This document shows, in pieces, positions 7,572 through 15,292 of a stretch of 20,167 nucleotides of DNA. This stretch comes from a virus. The DNA lies in the IMG/VR virus record IMGVR_UViG_3300037993_000261, positions 1 to 20,167 of that record. One strand, 5' to 3'. Both the position numbers and the translations under genes were made by a program. The notes beneath the pieces are model-generated. The model searched no databases and was not told where the DNA came from. It worked only from the letters and a program-made list of their open reading frames with translations. Position 1 is the stretch's first letter. Each line of letters opens with the position of its first letter.

Positions 7572-7657
7572 GGTGTTTTCGCTTTCTTTGAGTTATCTGT
7601 GCTGTTCAGCCATTCGGTGTGCCTTCGCACCAACCCACCGACGTGAGTTGCGATTCC

Positions 7658-8275
7658 TTAAGGTTTGAACGTGTTGGTCAGTTCATTTACGTAATTCCAG
7701 AATTTCGTGCGAGCAGCGAGGTGAATCTTGTCCACCTCACTGGCGATGACATCCAATTCCACCTTGTCGATGCTCCGCATCATGATTTGTGACCCAACAA
7801 ACATGGGGTCCTTGGTGACTGCGAAGCCAACCAGGTTGGCACGGGAGAAGGTGCGGATGTAATCACCGCTTGGGGTCGTACTGTAAGATGGTTCCATCCC
7901 CGGAGGTGCCTGAAACTCGATTGAGAGCCCAGTCACCAGATTCCCCTTTACTCGCTTGGCTAGGTCCTGGGAGACAGTGTCATCCAGCCACGTCATGGTC
8001 ATGTAGACACCATCAGACTTGGCCTCAAGGACAATGTTGTTGCCCGTGGCCCCCAGGGTGAGCATCGATGAGTCACCTTCATGGTCGATGTTGGCCTTGA
8101 TAACTTGGCCAGCATTAATTGCGGCCACGCTGTCGGTGAAGGCACCAAAAGCAAACCGCTCATAGACCTTGCGGCCATTGGGCAGGTTGATAGGTTTAGA
8201 CAACTCACCATAGTGGATCAGACATCCACCTACGGTGGTGTCGGACCAAACAAGTTCGTCGCCCATCAATTTCAT
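7658..8275 (-). CDS. HK97-family prohead protease (205 aa)
   Basis: The family signature is clear: an early GGCLIHYGELSKPI segment, YERFAFGAFTDSV (the e-x-f-x-x-G-a-F motif, residues 38-50), ANIDHEG with the catalytic His at residue 65, LGATGNNIVLEAKSDGVYM, and GLSIEF with the presumed catalytic Ser at 118. This serine protease cleaves the scaffold part of the capsid protein during head maturation. The segment that normally reads L-x-E-v-S-v-V-t-x-P is NLVGFAVTKDP here, with Gly 150 where a conserved Glu usually stands. ATG at 8275 has GGGGGC five bases upstream. It sits between portal and capsid, as in HK97. Length is within the usual range. Confidence 0.9.
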   Translation of the reverse strand: MKLMGDELVWSDTTVGGCLIHYGELSKPINLPNGRKVYERFAFGAFTDSVAAINAGQVIKANIDHEGDSSMLTLGATGNNIVLEAKSDGVYMTMTWLDDTVSQDLAKRVKGNLVTGLSIEFQAPPGMEPSYSTTPSGDYIRTFSRANLVGFAVTKDPMFVGSQIMMRSIDKVELDVIASEVDKIHLAARTKFWNYVNELTNTFKP

Positions 8276-8294
8276 GGTGCCCCCACATTAGATA

Positions 8295-10130
8295 TTACGC
8301 CGCAGCCGGCACATGCCGCACCAGGTAGCACTCCGTGTCAACCTCATTGAGCGGCGGGTGCCTCATCTTCCCTGACCAGCAGTGCCCAATGGGGTTGATT
8401 TGACCCTCCATGTCACCGCCAACCCAACGGCACTGGCACGTAGCACCGTGAGCGATGGTCATTGCCTCCAGATTGACCGCGTTGACCATGCGGGACATTT
8501 CATAGTTGCGACTGAACCTGGGGTTATCAGCCATTCTCTCAGCGGCAAACCCGATGTAGGCCGCCCGGAAGGTTTCCAGCTTGGCCGGGTCAATGGAATA
8601 CATGTTTGCGACCTTGTTGGTCACGGCCTGCGAGATGGAACACAGGTCGGTGGCAGGGTCACCCAGCACGGCTTCATCAAAGATGTTTTGAAGTTGCTCT
8701 TCGGGCGAGAGGATCGGGGTAGCCGGGCCTGGATCTGGGTTGGCCGGCTCGGCGACGGGGTCGGTGGGTGTCGCCGGGCTGTCATCGTCGGTGGGATCAG
8801 CGACAGGATCGGCGACGGGATCGGGGGCAGGATCAGGGGCAGGAGCAGGAGCTTGGGGTGTCTCCAGAGCCTTGATTTGTGCGGCCACCAGCAGGTTGTT
8901 GAGCCGCAGGCCCTCAAGTTTTAAGGCTTCAGCCTGCTCGGTGTACGCGGCAGATTGTACATTGACGGGAACCTGCCGGAAGTTACCACCATCGACAGTC
9001 TGAAGGTTCAATCGCTCGCGAGCCTCATTGATGGAGGTGACACCGTTTTTGAGCTGCGTGTCCATCGTGGTGGCCATGGTCGCGGAGTCAATCTGAATGA
9101 TCTTCTCGCGGTTGAATTCCACGTATAGGAACTCACGTTCGATCCCGCTGAATAGCTTCGCATTCAGCTCACGCTCAATCTGGCACAGGTTGGGGTTGAG
9201 GGAGGACTGGAGATAGTCGCGGTTGGCAGTCTCAGATGATGCGTACTTGTACGCCTCGACCACGCCCAGTTTCCACAACGGCAGGTTAATGATCTTGGCC
9301 GTGTCCCTCGTGCAATCCAGCTTTTGTTCGGCCAGCATCATTTCCTGTGGCGTCAGGTTGAGCGATTGGAACTTTGTACCCAGATCCAGGAAGGACATCT
9401 TCATGTCGTTGCCGATGATCTCGGGCGACTTACGGGCGAGTCGGAACATCTTTTTGAACCACGTGATGTTCTCTTTCTTCTTCTCAACAGTGACCTCCTG
9501 GTCGGAGGTGAGGTAGCCCGCGACGACACCGCCCCGGTTGTAGATATTTGAGATATAGGTGATGGTGTCAGAGTGGAGCCCAAGCACGGACTTGAAGCGG
9601 TCGCGGAGTGGGATGACATTGCCATGTTCGTCCTGGCTCTGCCACAGGTGGAGAACCTGTCCGTAGGAGTAATCATCCTTGATGTGGAGGGTTCTGGGGT
9701 CAAGACCTTGAGCCTTGCATTCATCGTCGGTGAGCAGCACGGCATAGCGGACAGTGCCGTCCATGGCGGTATACCTGATCGTGTAGCCGAATGGCAACAT
9801 CTTGAGTTGACCATCGGGGCAGATCAGGATGAAACACTCTCCAATGACCATCTGCATGCAGGCAGTCCGCCAGAAGGAATACCCGTTCTGTCCGTCGTTG
9901 GGCTGAGTGAACAGACGCCAGGCCAGTTGGGTTTCCTGCCTGACTCGGCCACCCAGTGTCTTTGCGTAGACATTGAGGGGTATCTGGGCCAGGTCGTTGC
10001 ACTTGATGTCAAGGGCTTGACTGAATGCCGGGAGTGCGAGCAGGTCCAGGCGGATGTCGCTATCCCAGTCGCCCTCCAGATTGCGGGCGACCTTGAACCT
10101 TATGCCGTTGATCGTGAATTCGGTTTTCAT
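8295..10130 (-). CDS. Portal protein with C-terminal MuF-like extension (611 aa)
   Basis: Residues 1 to about 425 form an HK97-type portal: LALPAFSQALDIKCNDLAQI near the N-terminus (the s-a-v-x-a-c-i-x-x-i-a-x-l motif), WRTACMQMVIGECFI, LHSDTI..., then a central PLWKLGVV and the typical late segment NGVTSINEARERLNLQTVDGG with the G-v-x-t-x-N-E-x-R motif. The dodecameric portal is the DNA entry gate at one capsid vertex. A Pro/Asp-rich linker of about 47 residues follows (PAPDPAPDPVADP repeats), then about 139 residues with TCQCRW (565-567) and HPPLNEVDTEC (591-601). That arrangement recalls the C-terminal motif of Mu F / SPP1 gp7 minor head proteins. ATG at 10130 has AGGGGCAC upstream. Confidence 0.9.
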   Translation of the reverse strand: MKTEFTINGIRFKVARNLEGDWDSDIRLDLLALPAFSQALDIKCNDLAQIPLNVYAKTLGGRVRQETQLAWRLFTQPNDGQNGYSFWRTACMQMVIGECFILICPDGQLKMLPFGYTIRYTAMDGTVRYAVLLTDDECKAQGLDPRTLHIKDDYSYGQVLHLWQSQDEHGNVIPLRDRFKSVLGLHSDTITYISNIYNRGGVVAGYLTSDQEVTVEKKKENITWFKKMFRLARKSPEIIGNDMKMSFLDLGTKFQSLNLTPQEMMLAEQKLDCTRDTAKIINLPLWKLGVVEAYKYASSETANRDYLQSSLNPNLCQIERELNAKLFSGIEREFLYVEFNREKIIQIDSATMATTMDTQLKNGVTSINEARERLNLQTVDGGNFRQVPVNVQSAAYTEQAEALKLEGLRLNNLLVAAQIKALETPQAPAPAPDPAPDPVADPVADPTDDDSPATPTDPVAEPANPDPGPATPILSPEEQLQNIFDEAVLGDPATDLCSISQAVTNKVANMYSIDPAKLETFRAAYIGFAAERMADNPRFSRNYEMSRMVNAVNLEAMTIAHGATCQCRWVGGDMEGQINPIGHCWSGKMRHPPLNEVDTECYLVRHVPAAA

Positions 10131-10139
10131 ATTGTGCCC

Positions 10140-11768
10140 CTATGCAGTGACGATGGTTCCTCTGTTGCGGTTGGCGATCAACCGCACTTCCTCTGATCGC
10201 AGGATGGCGAGTGCGTTGATGGTTGCGTCGATGTTGTCGATGTGGCCCCGACCACCCTGACCCTTGGTGTTCGACCCCTGTTTGACGATCTTCTTACAGT
10301 CCTTGGCGGTGGTGTAGATGCAGGCACATGTGAGCTGCCAGTCCATGAGACTGTTGGCAGTGTGAATGATTCTCTGCTGCTTCACCCGGTCGGCATAATC
10401 GGTGATGATGGGGCTGAGCAGGGTGTTGTTGTTCTGGGCGATGTGGCTGACCTTGTGACCGTTGGCGGCCAGGGTCTCACAGATGTACTGGGCGGCGTAG
10501 GGATCGACGCCGACACCGACGATCTTCTTTCCCGCCAGCTTTTCGAGAAGCCACTTGCCGAGCCACTCATCGGCAACGGCGTCAGCGGGAATGACGGTGA
10601 GTTCACCACGATCGATGAACTGCTGATAGTCGATGTCATCCCTGTTGGACATCGCCTCAAGGCGATCTTCAATGGCGAAGGTGTAGTGCTCTTCGGCCGT
10701 GATTCCATCGGCAAGGTTGATGAGCAGGGTGACGGCGATCAGATCCCAGGCCCCGCCCGACTTGTCGATGCCCACAAAGGTTGGGCGGCCGGCAGTGTCA
10801 ATCGTCTCCCGCAGGCAGGTCTGGTACAGTTCATCGCTGATGTAGCACTCACCATCGGTGGGAGTCCACACCCCCAACCTGAACCGCTTCCACGCTCGGT
10901 CATTGCGGGCCATGCGGGCGGGTTGGATGTCCCGCCGGGCCTCTTCCAAACGGGCCGGGTCCTCACGAAGGACCGGGTTGGCGGCGATGAGCGAGTCGAT
11001 GGAATAGATCTGATCCAGCGTGTCCAGGGCACCGGTGAACTCATGGATGATGGGCAGAATGCTGACGTCGATGATTTCTCCCGACAACACCTTCTTCGCG
11101 TAGTCATATCTCTGCCAGGAGCGGTGGTTCTTGTCGCCGGTGCCAGCGGTAGAGATGATTATTTCAGTGGCACCGGGGATGTTGTTCAGGCAACCTCGCG
11201 TGATGTCATACAGGGAGTTGCTCATCAGGTGGAGTTCATCGACGATGAGCAGGTTGCCGACGTTGCCGTCGTTTTCGCTGTCGGCCAGGGCAACGTACTT
11301 GACATCGGTAATTGAGGTGAAGATTTCGCGGCGGGCGGGAGTGGCGTAAGTACGTATGGGGGCATCGGCCTTGCCCTTGCTAACATGCTTTTTGAGGGTG
11401 GGCGAGGCCTTGAAAAGTTTGATCGCGACGTCCAGGACCAGCCGGGCAGCTTTGCTGTTGTACGAAACGGAATAGATGTTGGATGACCTCAGCTCAAATA
11501 ACTTGAAAATTACGATGATGGAAATCAAAAACGACTTTCCGTTCTTCTTGGGGATCCAGACTGACAGCGTCTGATATCGATAACTTCCATCCGCCTTCCG
11601 CCAACCGAAGTAGTTTCGGAGAAGGTTCTCTTGCCACTGGTAAAGCCTGACGTCGAGGTTGGCGTGGATCCATGCCAGGGCAGCATCGGATTTCGCCTGA
11701 TCGTAGTAGTAGCCGGCCGCAACGGCGGCCTGGTCTGAGGCGGTGATGATGGACCCGGGTGTGTTCAT
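10140..11768 (-). CDS. terL: Terminase large subunit (542 aa)
   Basis: This is the packaging motor, an ATPase plus nuclease. The Walker A-type motif is WIPKKNGKS at residues 71-79, preceded by a Q-motif-like LYQWQENLLRNYFGW (42-56). Walker B with catalytic acid is LLIVDELH (173-180), and the coupling motif is IIISTAGTGDKN (203-214). The nuclease domain starts at about residue 329 with PTFVGIDKSGGAWDLIAV, where Asp 335 is the first metal ligand, and continues with GVGVDPYAAQY. The protein is the Terminase_1 (HK97-like) type and of normal length. ATG at 11768 overlaps the small subunit stop (ATGA), so the subunits are co-translated. It cuts concatemers and drives DNA through the portal encoded next. 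Confidence 0.95.
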   Translation of the reverse strand: MNTPGSIITASDQAAVAAGYYYDQAKSDAALAWIHANLDVRLYQWQENLLRNYFGWRKADGSYRYQTLSVWIPKKNGKSFLISIIVIFKLFELRSSNIYSVSYNSKAARLVLDVAIKLFKASPTLKKHVSKGKADAPIRTYATPARREIFTSITDVKYVALADSENDGNVGNLLIVDELHLMSNSLYDITRGCLNNIPGATEIIISTAGTGDKNHRSWQRYDYAKKVLSGEIIDVSILPIIHEFTGALDTLDQIYSIDSLIAANPVLREDPARLEEARRDIQPARMARNDRAWKRFRLGVWTPTDGECYISDELYQTCLRETIDTAGRPTFVGIDKSGGAWDLIAVTLLINLADGITAEEHYTFAIEDRLEAMSNRDDIDYQQFIDRGELTVIPADAVADEWLGKWLLEKLAGKKIVGVGVDPYAAQYICETLAANGHKVSHIAQNNNTLLSPIITDYADRVKQQRIIHTANSLMDWQLTCACIYTTAKDCKKIVKQGSNTKGQGGRGHIDNIDATINALAILRSEEVRLIANRNRGTIVTA

Positions 11769-12076
11769 GATTCGGGGAGGGCGACGTCGAATGATGCTTG
11801 CTGCTTTCGGGCGGATCTGACGGTGAGACCGAGCTGGACCGACAACTGAATCACTCCCTTCTGGGTGGTTGCGACCATGTTCACCAAATTGTACTTTTCG
11901 CGGTATGTCATCATCGTGGTGTCAACCATCTGCAGGGCGGTGAGGCTGGCCATGGCGTTGGAGTACATTTGGATGAGGCGGTCATACCTGGACACCTCGT
12001 CGGGAGTGAACAGCTTGACGGTTGCACGGTAGATGGCACGGGCATCGTCGCCATTCAGGAACTTTGGTTTTGCCAC
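11765..12076 (-). CDS. terS: Terminase small subunit, P27-like (103 aa)
   Basis: The start codon is GTG at 12076, with a very strong GGGGGAGGGG five bases upstream. The small helical protein has VSRYDRLIQMYSNAMASLTALQ in its first half and a C-terminal LGLTVRSARKQQ motif. This is the architecture of P27-family small terminases: a central helical oligomerisation region followed by L-x-x-x-L-G-L-T-p-x-s-R. A typical N-terminal DNA-binding region is short here. It recognises the packaging site and recruits the large subunit, whose start codon overlaps its stop by four bases. The HNH gene and small membrane genes lie upstream, matching the frequent HNH-terS-terL arrangement. Confidence 0.85.
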   Translation of the reverse strand: MAKPKFLNGDDARAIYRATVKLFTPDEVSRYDRLIQMYSNAMASLTALQMVDTTMMTYREKYNLVNMVATTQKGVIQLSVQLGLTVRSARKQQASFDVALPES

Positions 12077-12290
12077 GATACCCCTCCCCCTAACATCTGG
12101 TCCATACTCAGGGAACTCTTTGCATGATCAATTGACCGTAAAGGTGCGTTTTTATACCCCTAAGGGCGATTTCATAATTCGACAATGCCGGGGACGCCGG
12201 TTCCCTTCGACCACCCCGCCAACATTTGCCTACCCATACCCCTGCCATTTTGGCGGCCGATGCTCCGGTGCCGCCGTCACACCTGTTACC
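12077..12290. other. 214-bp noncoding gap upstream of the terminase genes
   Basis: No convincing gene is present. On the minus strand an AT-rich stretch at about 12129-12182 (around TATAAAAACG and TCAATTGATC) stands out from its GC-rich surroundings and could hold a late promoter, but I could not match a well-spaced -35/-10 pair. TCAATTGA is a palindrome at 12127-12134. A packaging (cos or pac) site often lies next to the small terminase gene, so this is also where one would look for it. The GGGGGAGGGG at its end is the ribosome site of the small terminase. Confidence 0.5.
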
Positions 12291-12494
12291 TCACCTCTCC
12301 TGGCGACATCTGTGAGTGTCATCGACAGGAACCTCTGATACCTGGACGGGTAGTTGCATGACTGGTTCCGTCTGGGTGGATGTCACTGGGGGAGTTGTGA
12401 ATGAGTGGGTCAGGTGACCGGCGAAGGTCGCCACCGCGAATGCGATCGTGGCGATGATGCAGAGCAACCCGACGTGTGCCGTGTGTCGTTTCAT
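12291..12494 (-). CDS. Small membrane-anchored or secreted protein (67 aa)
   Basis: ATG at 12494 overlaps the previous stop (ATGA) and has GAAGGGATC upstream. The N-terminus is basic (MKRHTAHVG) followed by a hydrophobic segment (LLCIIATIAFAVATFAG, residues 10-26), then a Thr/Pro-rich tail without helix character (TTPPVTSTQTEPVMQLPVQ). This is a signal-anchor or signal peptide layout with a short Pro-rich exported domain. It belongs to a run of three tiny membrane proteins before the terminase. Such runs often include holins and spanin-type lysis proteins, and a Pro-rich exported tail would fit an outer spanin, but no lipobox is obvious. No family is recognised; the lysis role is a guess. Confidence 0.7.
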   Translation of the reverse strand: MKRHTAHVGLLCIIATIAFAVATFAGHLTHSFTTPPVTSTQTEPVMQLPVQVSEVPVDDTHRCRQER

Positions 12495-12727
12495 TTTTGA
12501 TCCCTTCTAAGTTCTGTCAATGCGTTAATGATTTTTTCATCTCGGTCAGACATCCGCTGGTGGAGCGAGTCGATCGTCTCGCGAAACGTCTTGCGGTTTG
12601 ATTCCGACTCGCTCTGGAAAATGGAGGACAGCGCCGGTATGGTTCGCGTCAACAGGAACCAGAGGACGGCCGTGCATACGCCGAACGATCCCATCGACGC
12701 AATCCATTTGATCAGTTCAGGTTCCAT
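12491..12727 (-). CDS. Small membrane protein with coiled coil, holin- or spanin-like (78 aa)
   Basis: ATG at 12727 has AAGGG about seven bases upstream and overlaps the end of the previous small gene by 11 bp. The protein has one transmembrane helix at residues 12-32 (MGSFGVCTAVLWFLLTRTIPA), then a charged helical region (residues 35-78, SIFQSESESNRKTFRETIDS ... RDEKIINALTELRRDQK) that looks like a coiled coil. One N-terminal membrane span followed by a coiled coil is the plan of inner-membrane spanins and of some small holin-like phage proteins. With only one span it would not be a class I or II holin. Function is inferred from topology and neighbours; no endolysin is in view to support a lysis cassette. 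Confidence 0.75.
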   Translation of the reverse strand: MEPELIKWIASMGSFGVCTAVLWFLLTRTIPALSSIFQSESESNRKTFRETIDSLHQRMSDRDEKIINALTELRRDQK

Positions 12728-12836
12728 TGATTACCCTTCGCACTCTGGCGGTGAAACAACGAACGAACAGACGGGCGGCCCCCCAGGCCAGTTCCCAACC
12801 CGTGATCCCGATGATGACGCCCAGGGTGATGGTCAT
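12717..12836 (-). CDS. Tiny single-span membrane protein (39 aa)
   Basis: The start at 12836 (MTITLGVIIG) is favoured over the upstream start at 12908, because it overlaps the HNH stop as ATGA and has GGAG eight bases upstream. The product is a 39-residue peptide with a hydrophobic segment (residues 2-22, TITLGVIIGITGWELAWGAA) and a basic C-terminal tail (RLFVRCFTARVRRVINGT). That gives one membrane span with a positively charged cytoplasmic end. It overlaps the next gene by 11 bp. It is too small for family assignment. Conserved operon coupling on both sides is the main reason to think it is real. Confidence 0.6.
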   Translation of the reverse strand: MTITLGVIIGITGWELAWGAARLFVRCFTARVRRVINGT

Positions 12837-13159
12837 TGCATTTCTCCTGCCACGTACTTGCGGTTCCGCTGCTCCTCTACTGGTAGTTCCTCTATCAGTG
12901 CATGGCATCTACGGCATAGACACATTAGGTTATCCGGTTCGGTGGCCCCGCCCGCCGCCACCCCGACGATGTGGTGACACTCACTCATGGGTGTCGTCTC
13001 ATTATTGATCAGGCAAAGTTCACACAGGGGGTGGGTCGCTCGATACCCCTCGATGATCTTGCGGTGGATAGTGTTGTTCCGATGCCGCCGGATGAATATT
13101 CCACTATCCGCCGTCAGGTCTGTTCCTGTGACCCTCAGTTTGTGGTTGTGGATGATCAT
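12833..13159 (-). CDS. HNH endonuclease (108 aa)
   Basis: The motif set is complete: C46-x-x-C49 (CELC), the catalytic C61-H62-H63-I (SECHHIVGVAAGG), N77 in TEPDNLMCLC and C82-x-x-C85-H86. The four cysteines would bind structural zinc, and His 62 is the expected general base with the metal held by the later N/H positions. The small size and position just upstream of the terminase genes match phage HNH proteins such as HK97 gp74, which stimulate terminase cleavage at the packaging site. No intron or intein is evident around it, so a packaging role is more likely than homing. GGAGGCG lies about ten bases before the ATG at 13159. Confidence 0.9.
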   Translation of the reverse strand: MIIHNHKLRVTGTDLTADSGIFIRRHRNNTIHRKIIEGYRATHPLCELCLINNETTPMSECHHIVGVAAGGATEPDNLMCLCRRCHALIEELPVEEQRNRKYVAGEMQ

Positions 13160-13165
13160 GGTGGA

Positions 13166-13846
13166 CTACGCCTCCGTGTCCGCCGCGACACCCAGGAACG
13201 ATGAGTGGAGCGTGACGGTGTGCAGGTTGGCAAGCGTGGCCACGATCGTCAGTCTATATGACTCACTTCCTGATGCCAGTCCGGCGGTGAAGGTTGATGT
13301 CAGTTCGATGGTTACGGTACTCGCATCCGCCACGGTCATCGGTAGGGTTGTCGGGGGGCCCCCGAATATCGGTGTGACGACGAAGTTGACACTTGCCCCG
13401 ATCAATGAAGGCCAGGAGGTGTTGATGAACACCAGTTGACGGCCATCGGCGGCCAGGTAATCATCGCCCCGGATCAGTTCCACATCCCCAGTCTGGGTGA
13501 CCGGGCTCACCACCGTAACTGGGGTAGTGGCCAGCCGGGATAGAAGTGCGACACGGGTAGGTGTCAGGCCCTGGGCGGTGAGTGCGGCACCAATGTCCTG
13601 AGTGGTGACAGCGTTGATTTCCTCGGCCGCCAGTACCACAGTCGGAGCGGCATTGTCGAACCATTCAATGGCCCCGGCGAATGAGGGGTCAACAGAGATG
13701 GTGGCGATCCAAATGCCACTCCCCAGATGGCTGGGGGTGTGGTCGGTTCCCACCGTGGTCAATGCGGTATCCACAAGCCTGGCCCGAATGGCGTAGCTTG
13801 ATGTATACCTACTACCGAGGTTGGCCGTCAGTGTTCGGTTGATCAT
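13166..13846 (-). CDS. Putative fibre / baseplate-associated protein, BppU-like C-terminal part (226 aa)
   Basis: ATG at 13846 is chosen for its GAGG ribosome site; the frame is open upstream to 13993 but that part lies inside the preceding gene. Two beta-rich halves are visible. Residues 1-80 include YAIRARLVDTAL and SGIWIATISVDPSFAGAIEWFDN, a strand pattern like beta-sandwich repeats in phage fibre regions. Residues 125-215 carry VELIRGDDYLAADGRQLVF, then WPSLIGASVNFVV and a final strand-rich part; the RGDDY...GR.L followed by L-G-A-x-v-x-F resembles the N-terminal domain of BppU-type baseplate proteins. A structural role beside the fibre gene is likely. The start overlaps the preceding gene by 35 bp. 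Confidence 0.7.
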   Translation of the reverse strand: MINRTLTANLGSRYTSSYAIRARLVDTALTTVGTDHTPSHLGSGIWIATISVDPSFAGAIEWFDNAAPTVVLAAEEINAVTTQDIGAALTAQGLTPTRVALLSRLATTPVTVVSPVTQTGDVELIRGDDYLAADGRQLVFINTSWPSLIGASVNFVVTPIFGGPPTTLPMTVADASTVTIELTSTFTAGLASGSESYRLTIVATLANLHTVTLHSSFLGVAADTEA

Positions 13847-14156
13847 TGGCAGCCTCGTATGTGACAAGTGCCTGTATCGCAGTCTCCATTGCGGAGAACG
13901 CAGCGAGAAGTTCCGGTACGACCGCACCCTTGGCCAGGACGTCGGCAACCGGCACGTCCCGGGTGATGAGATTGCCAAGTTCATCAGTCGCAAATACCTT
14001 GTTGTCGTCGGTGTCGGTGAGGTAGTACGCCAGCCTCACCATCGCCTGCCACTTCTTCAGGGGCGGGGTGTAGGCGATGCTGATGGATATGGCCATCATC
14101 GAGTCGAATATTTGGGCCTGCGTTGCCGGTTTCACGATTGTCTGATTAGCAATCAT
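13812..14156 (-). CDS. Hypothetical helical protein next to the tail fibre (114 aa)
   Basis: ATG at 14156 (MIANQTIVKP) has GAGG nine bases upstream; an upstream start at 14261 would lie inside the fibre gene without a ribosome site. The product begins with a helical segment (ATQAQIFDSMMAISISIAYT), then WQAMVRLAYYLTDTDDNKVF, and a C-terminal amphipathic helix (LLAAFSAMETAIQALVTYEA). No motif, signal peptide or true transmembrane helix is seen. I do not recognise the family. Being sandwiched between the fibre and a baseplate-like gene, with a 35-bp overlap to the latter, suggests a fibre-assembly or structural accessory protein. Confidence 0.7.
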   Translation of the reverse strand: MIANQTIVKPATQAQIFDSMMAISISIAYTPPLKKWQAMVRLAYYLTDTDDNKVFATDELGNLITRDVPVADVLAKGAVVPELLAAFSAMETAIQALVTYEAANDQPNTDGQPR

Positions 14157-14172
14157 ATGTAGTCCTCGTGGT

Positions 14173-15213
14173 TTACGTTCCAACAAAAACTTGTCTGGTG
14201 TTGGGGTCCATCCATAGTTGGCATGTTCCATCTGCAGGATCTGAGCTGGGCAGGCCAGCAAGTTTCACGGGTCCATTGGCGGAGATGGCCTCGGTGGTCG
14301 TGCCCAGATGGGCGGAATAGCCGCTGCTCCCGCAATAGAACTGGCCGGCGATCACCGTGTTCGACAACGTCGCATTCGTGTTGCCGAGAGTCACGGAGAG
14401 CGTTCCACTGATGCCAGCAAATTTACCGGATGGGGCGATGGTCAGGTTGCCAAGCGCGTCAACGGCCATGTCCGTGTAGTTGGTTGCCGAGCCGTAACTG
14501 GCGTTGTTGCTTAATCGTAGACAGGTGCCAATGGCAGAATTGACCTCTAGCGACCTGGACGGGGCGGTGGTTCCGATGCCCACGGTGCCCTCAATTATCA
14601 TGTTGTTGGTTCCGGGGTCGAGGGCGTAATAATCGTGCCCAAACGAGAATCCACCGGTCGCCGATGTCCCCCACCGGTATGAATTGCTGGTCACGAAATA
14701 GAACGGATGGGCTGAAATAGTGCCCATATATGGCGAGGAACCCCACCCTGACCAGGCCGTCCAGGTTGAACCGTACCTCATGGACATGTTCGGAGCCCAG
14801 GTCCCAGTCGAATCCACATACCACATACGGGTGGTGTCGCTGTTGTTGCCGGCCAAAATGTCGGCAGCGATGCCGGAGGGCCAGGATGTTTTTGCGATTA
14901 GCGTTTTCGGGAATGTGAACGTCCCGATGGTGGTGTCGGGGATGGTTTGATCGCGGTGTAGGTAGATGCCGGTTGGAGCATCAGCACCGGCGGGACCAGT
15001 TGCACCCGTGGGGCCGGTTGCACCAGTTGCCCCGGTTGGACCGGTCAAACCTGTCGGACCTATCGGCCCCTGTGGGCCGGTGAATGATGATGCGGATGTG
15101 TTCACCCATTTTGCCAGCGTGGCCGAATAGGCGAGAAGTTGACCATCCGTGGGGGTGATCACGCCGACATCGCTGAGTCCGTCGATTCGATCAACTAAAC
15201 GGACTGCTGACAT
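14173..15213 (-). CDS. Tail fibre protein with collagen-like stalk (346 aa)
   Basis: The start at 15213 (MSAVRLVDRI) has AGGGGGC five bases upstream; the longer frame from 15432 overlaps the sigma-like gene and is rejected. Residues 1-44 form an N-terminal attachment segment (DGLSDVGVITPTDGQLLAYS, a motif frequent at the base of phage fibres). Residues 46-82 are a collagen-like Gly-X-Y run (GPQGPIGPTGLTGPTG...). The rest is a beta-rich shaft and tip with VGIGTTAPSRSLEVNSAIGT (about residues 225-245) and a terminal LWMDPNTRQVFVGT. Such proteins trimerise and bind the host surface. No S74 chaperone domain is present. Its place near the start of the late block, far from the tail genes, is unusual. 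Confidence 0.88.
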   Translation of the reverse strand: MSAVRLVDRIDGLSDVGVITPTDGQLLAYSATLAKWVNTSASSFTGPQGPIGPTGLTGPTGATGATGPTGATGPAGADAPTGIYLHRDQTIPDTTIGTFTFPKTLIAKTSWPSGIAADILAGNNSDTTRMWYVDSTGTWAPNMSMRYGSTWTAWSGWGSSPYMGTISAHPFYFVTSNSYRWGTSATGGFSFGHDYYALDPGTNNMIIEGTVGIGTTAPSRSLEVNSAIGTCLRLSNNASYGSATNYTDMAVDALGNLTIAPSGKFAGISGTLSVTLGNTNATLSNTVIAGQFYCGSSGYSAHLGTTTEAISANGPVKLAGLPSSDPADGTCQLWMDPNTRQVFVGT

Positions 15214-15292
15214 CGTGCCCCCTGGTGATAAAAGCGAACACAGCCGCCCCCCGGCGGCCATGTCTTCTAACTGATAGTACGCCAACCCCCCA

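Noticed and set aside
6861-7646. Plus-strand frame (261 aa) opposite the major capsid gene
   Set aside because: Shadow of the capsid gene: Gly/Val/Asp-rich composition without domain structure, no ribosome site.
9573-10196. Plus-strand frame (207 aa) opposite the portal gene
   Set aside because: Antisense shadow of a well-supported portal gene with no initiation signal.
10242-11315. Long plus-strand frame (357 aa) opposite the large terminase gene
   Set aside because: It is antisense to a gene with clear Walker and nuclease motifs, has no ribosome site and no recognisable domains; GC-rich codon bias leaves the opposite frame open.
12108-12248. 46-codon minus-strand frame in the gap before the small terminase
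   Set aside because: No ribosome site, no recognisable features and a composition unlike its neighbours; kept as noncoding.
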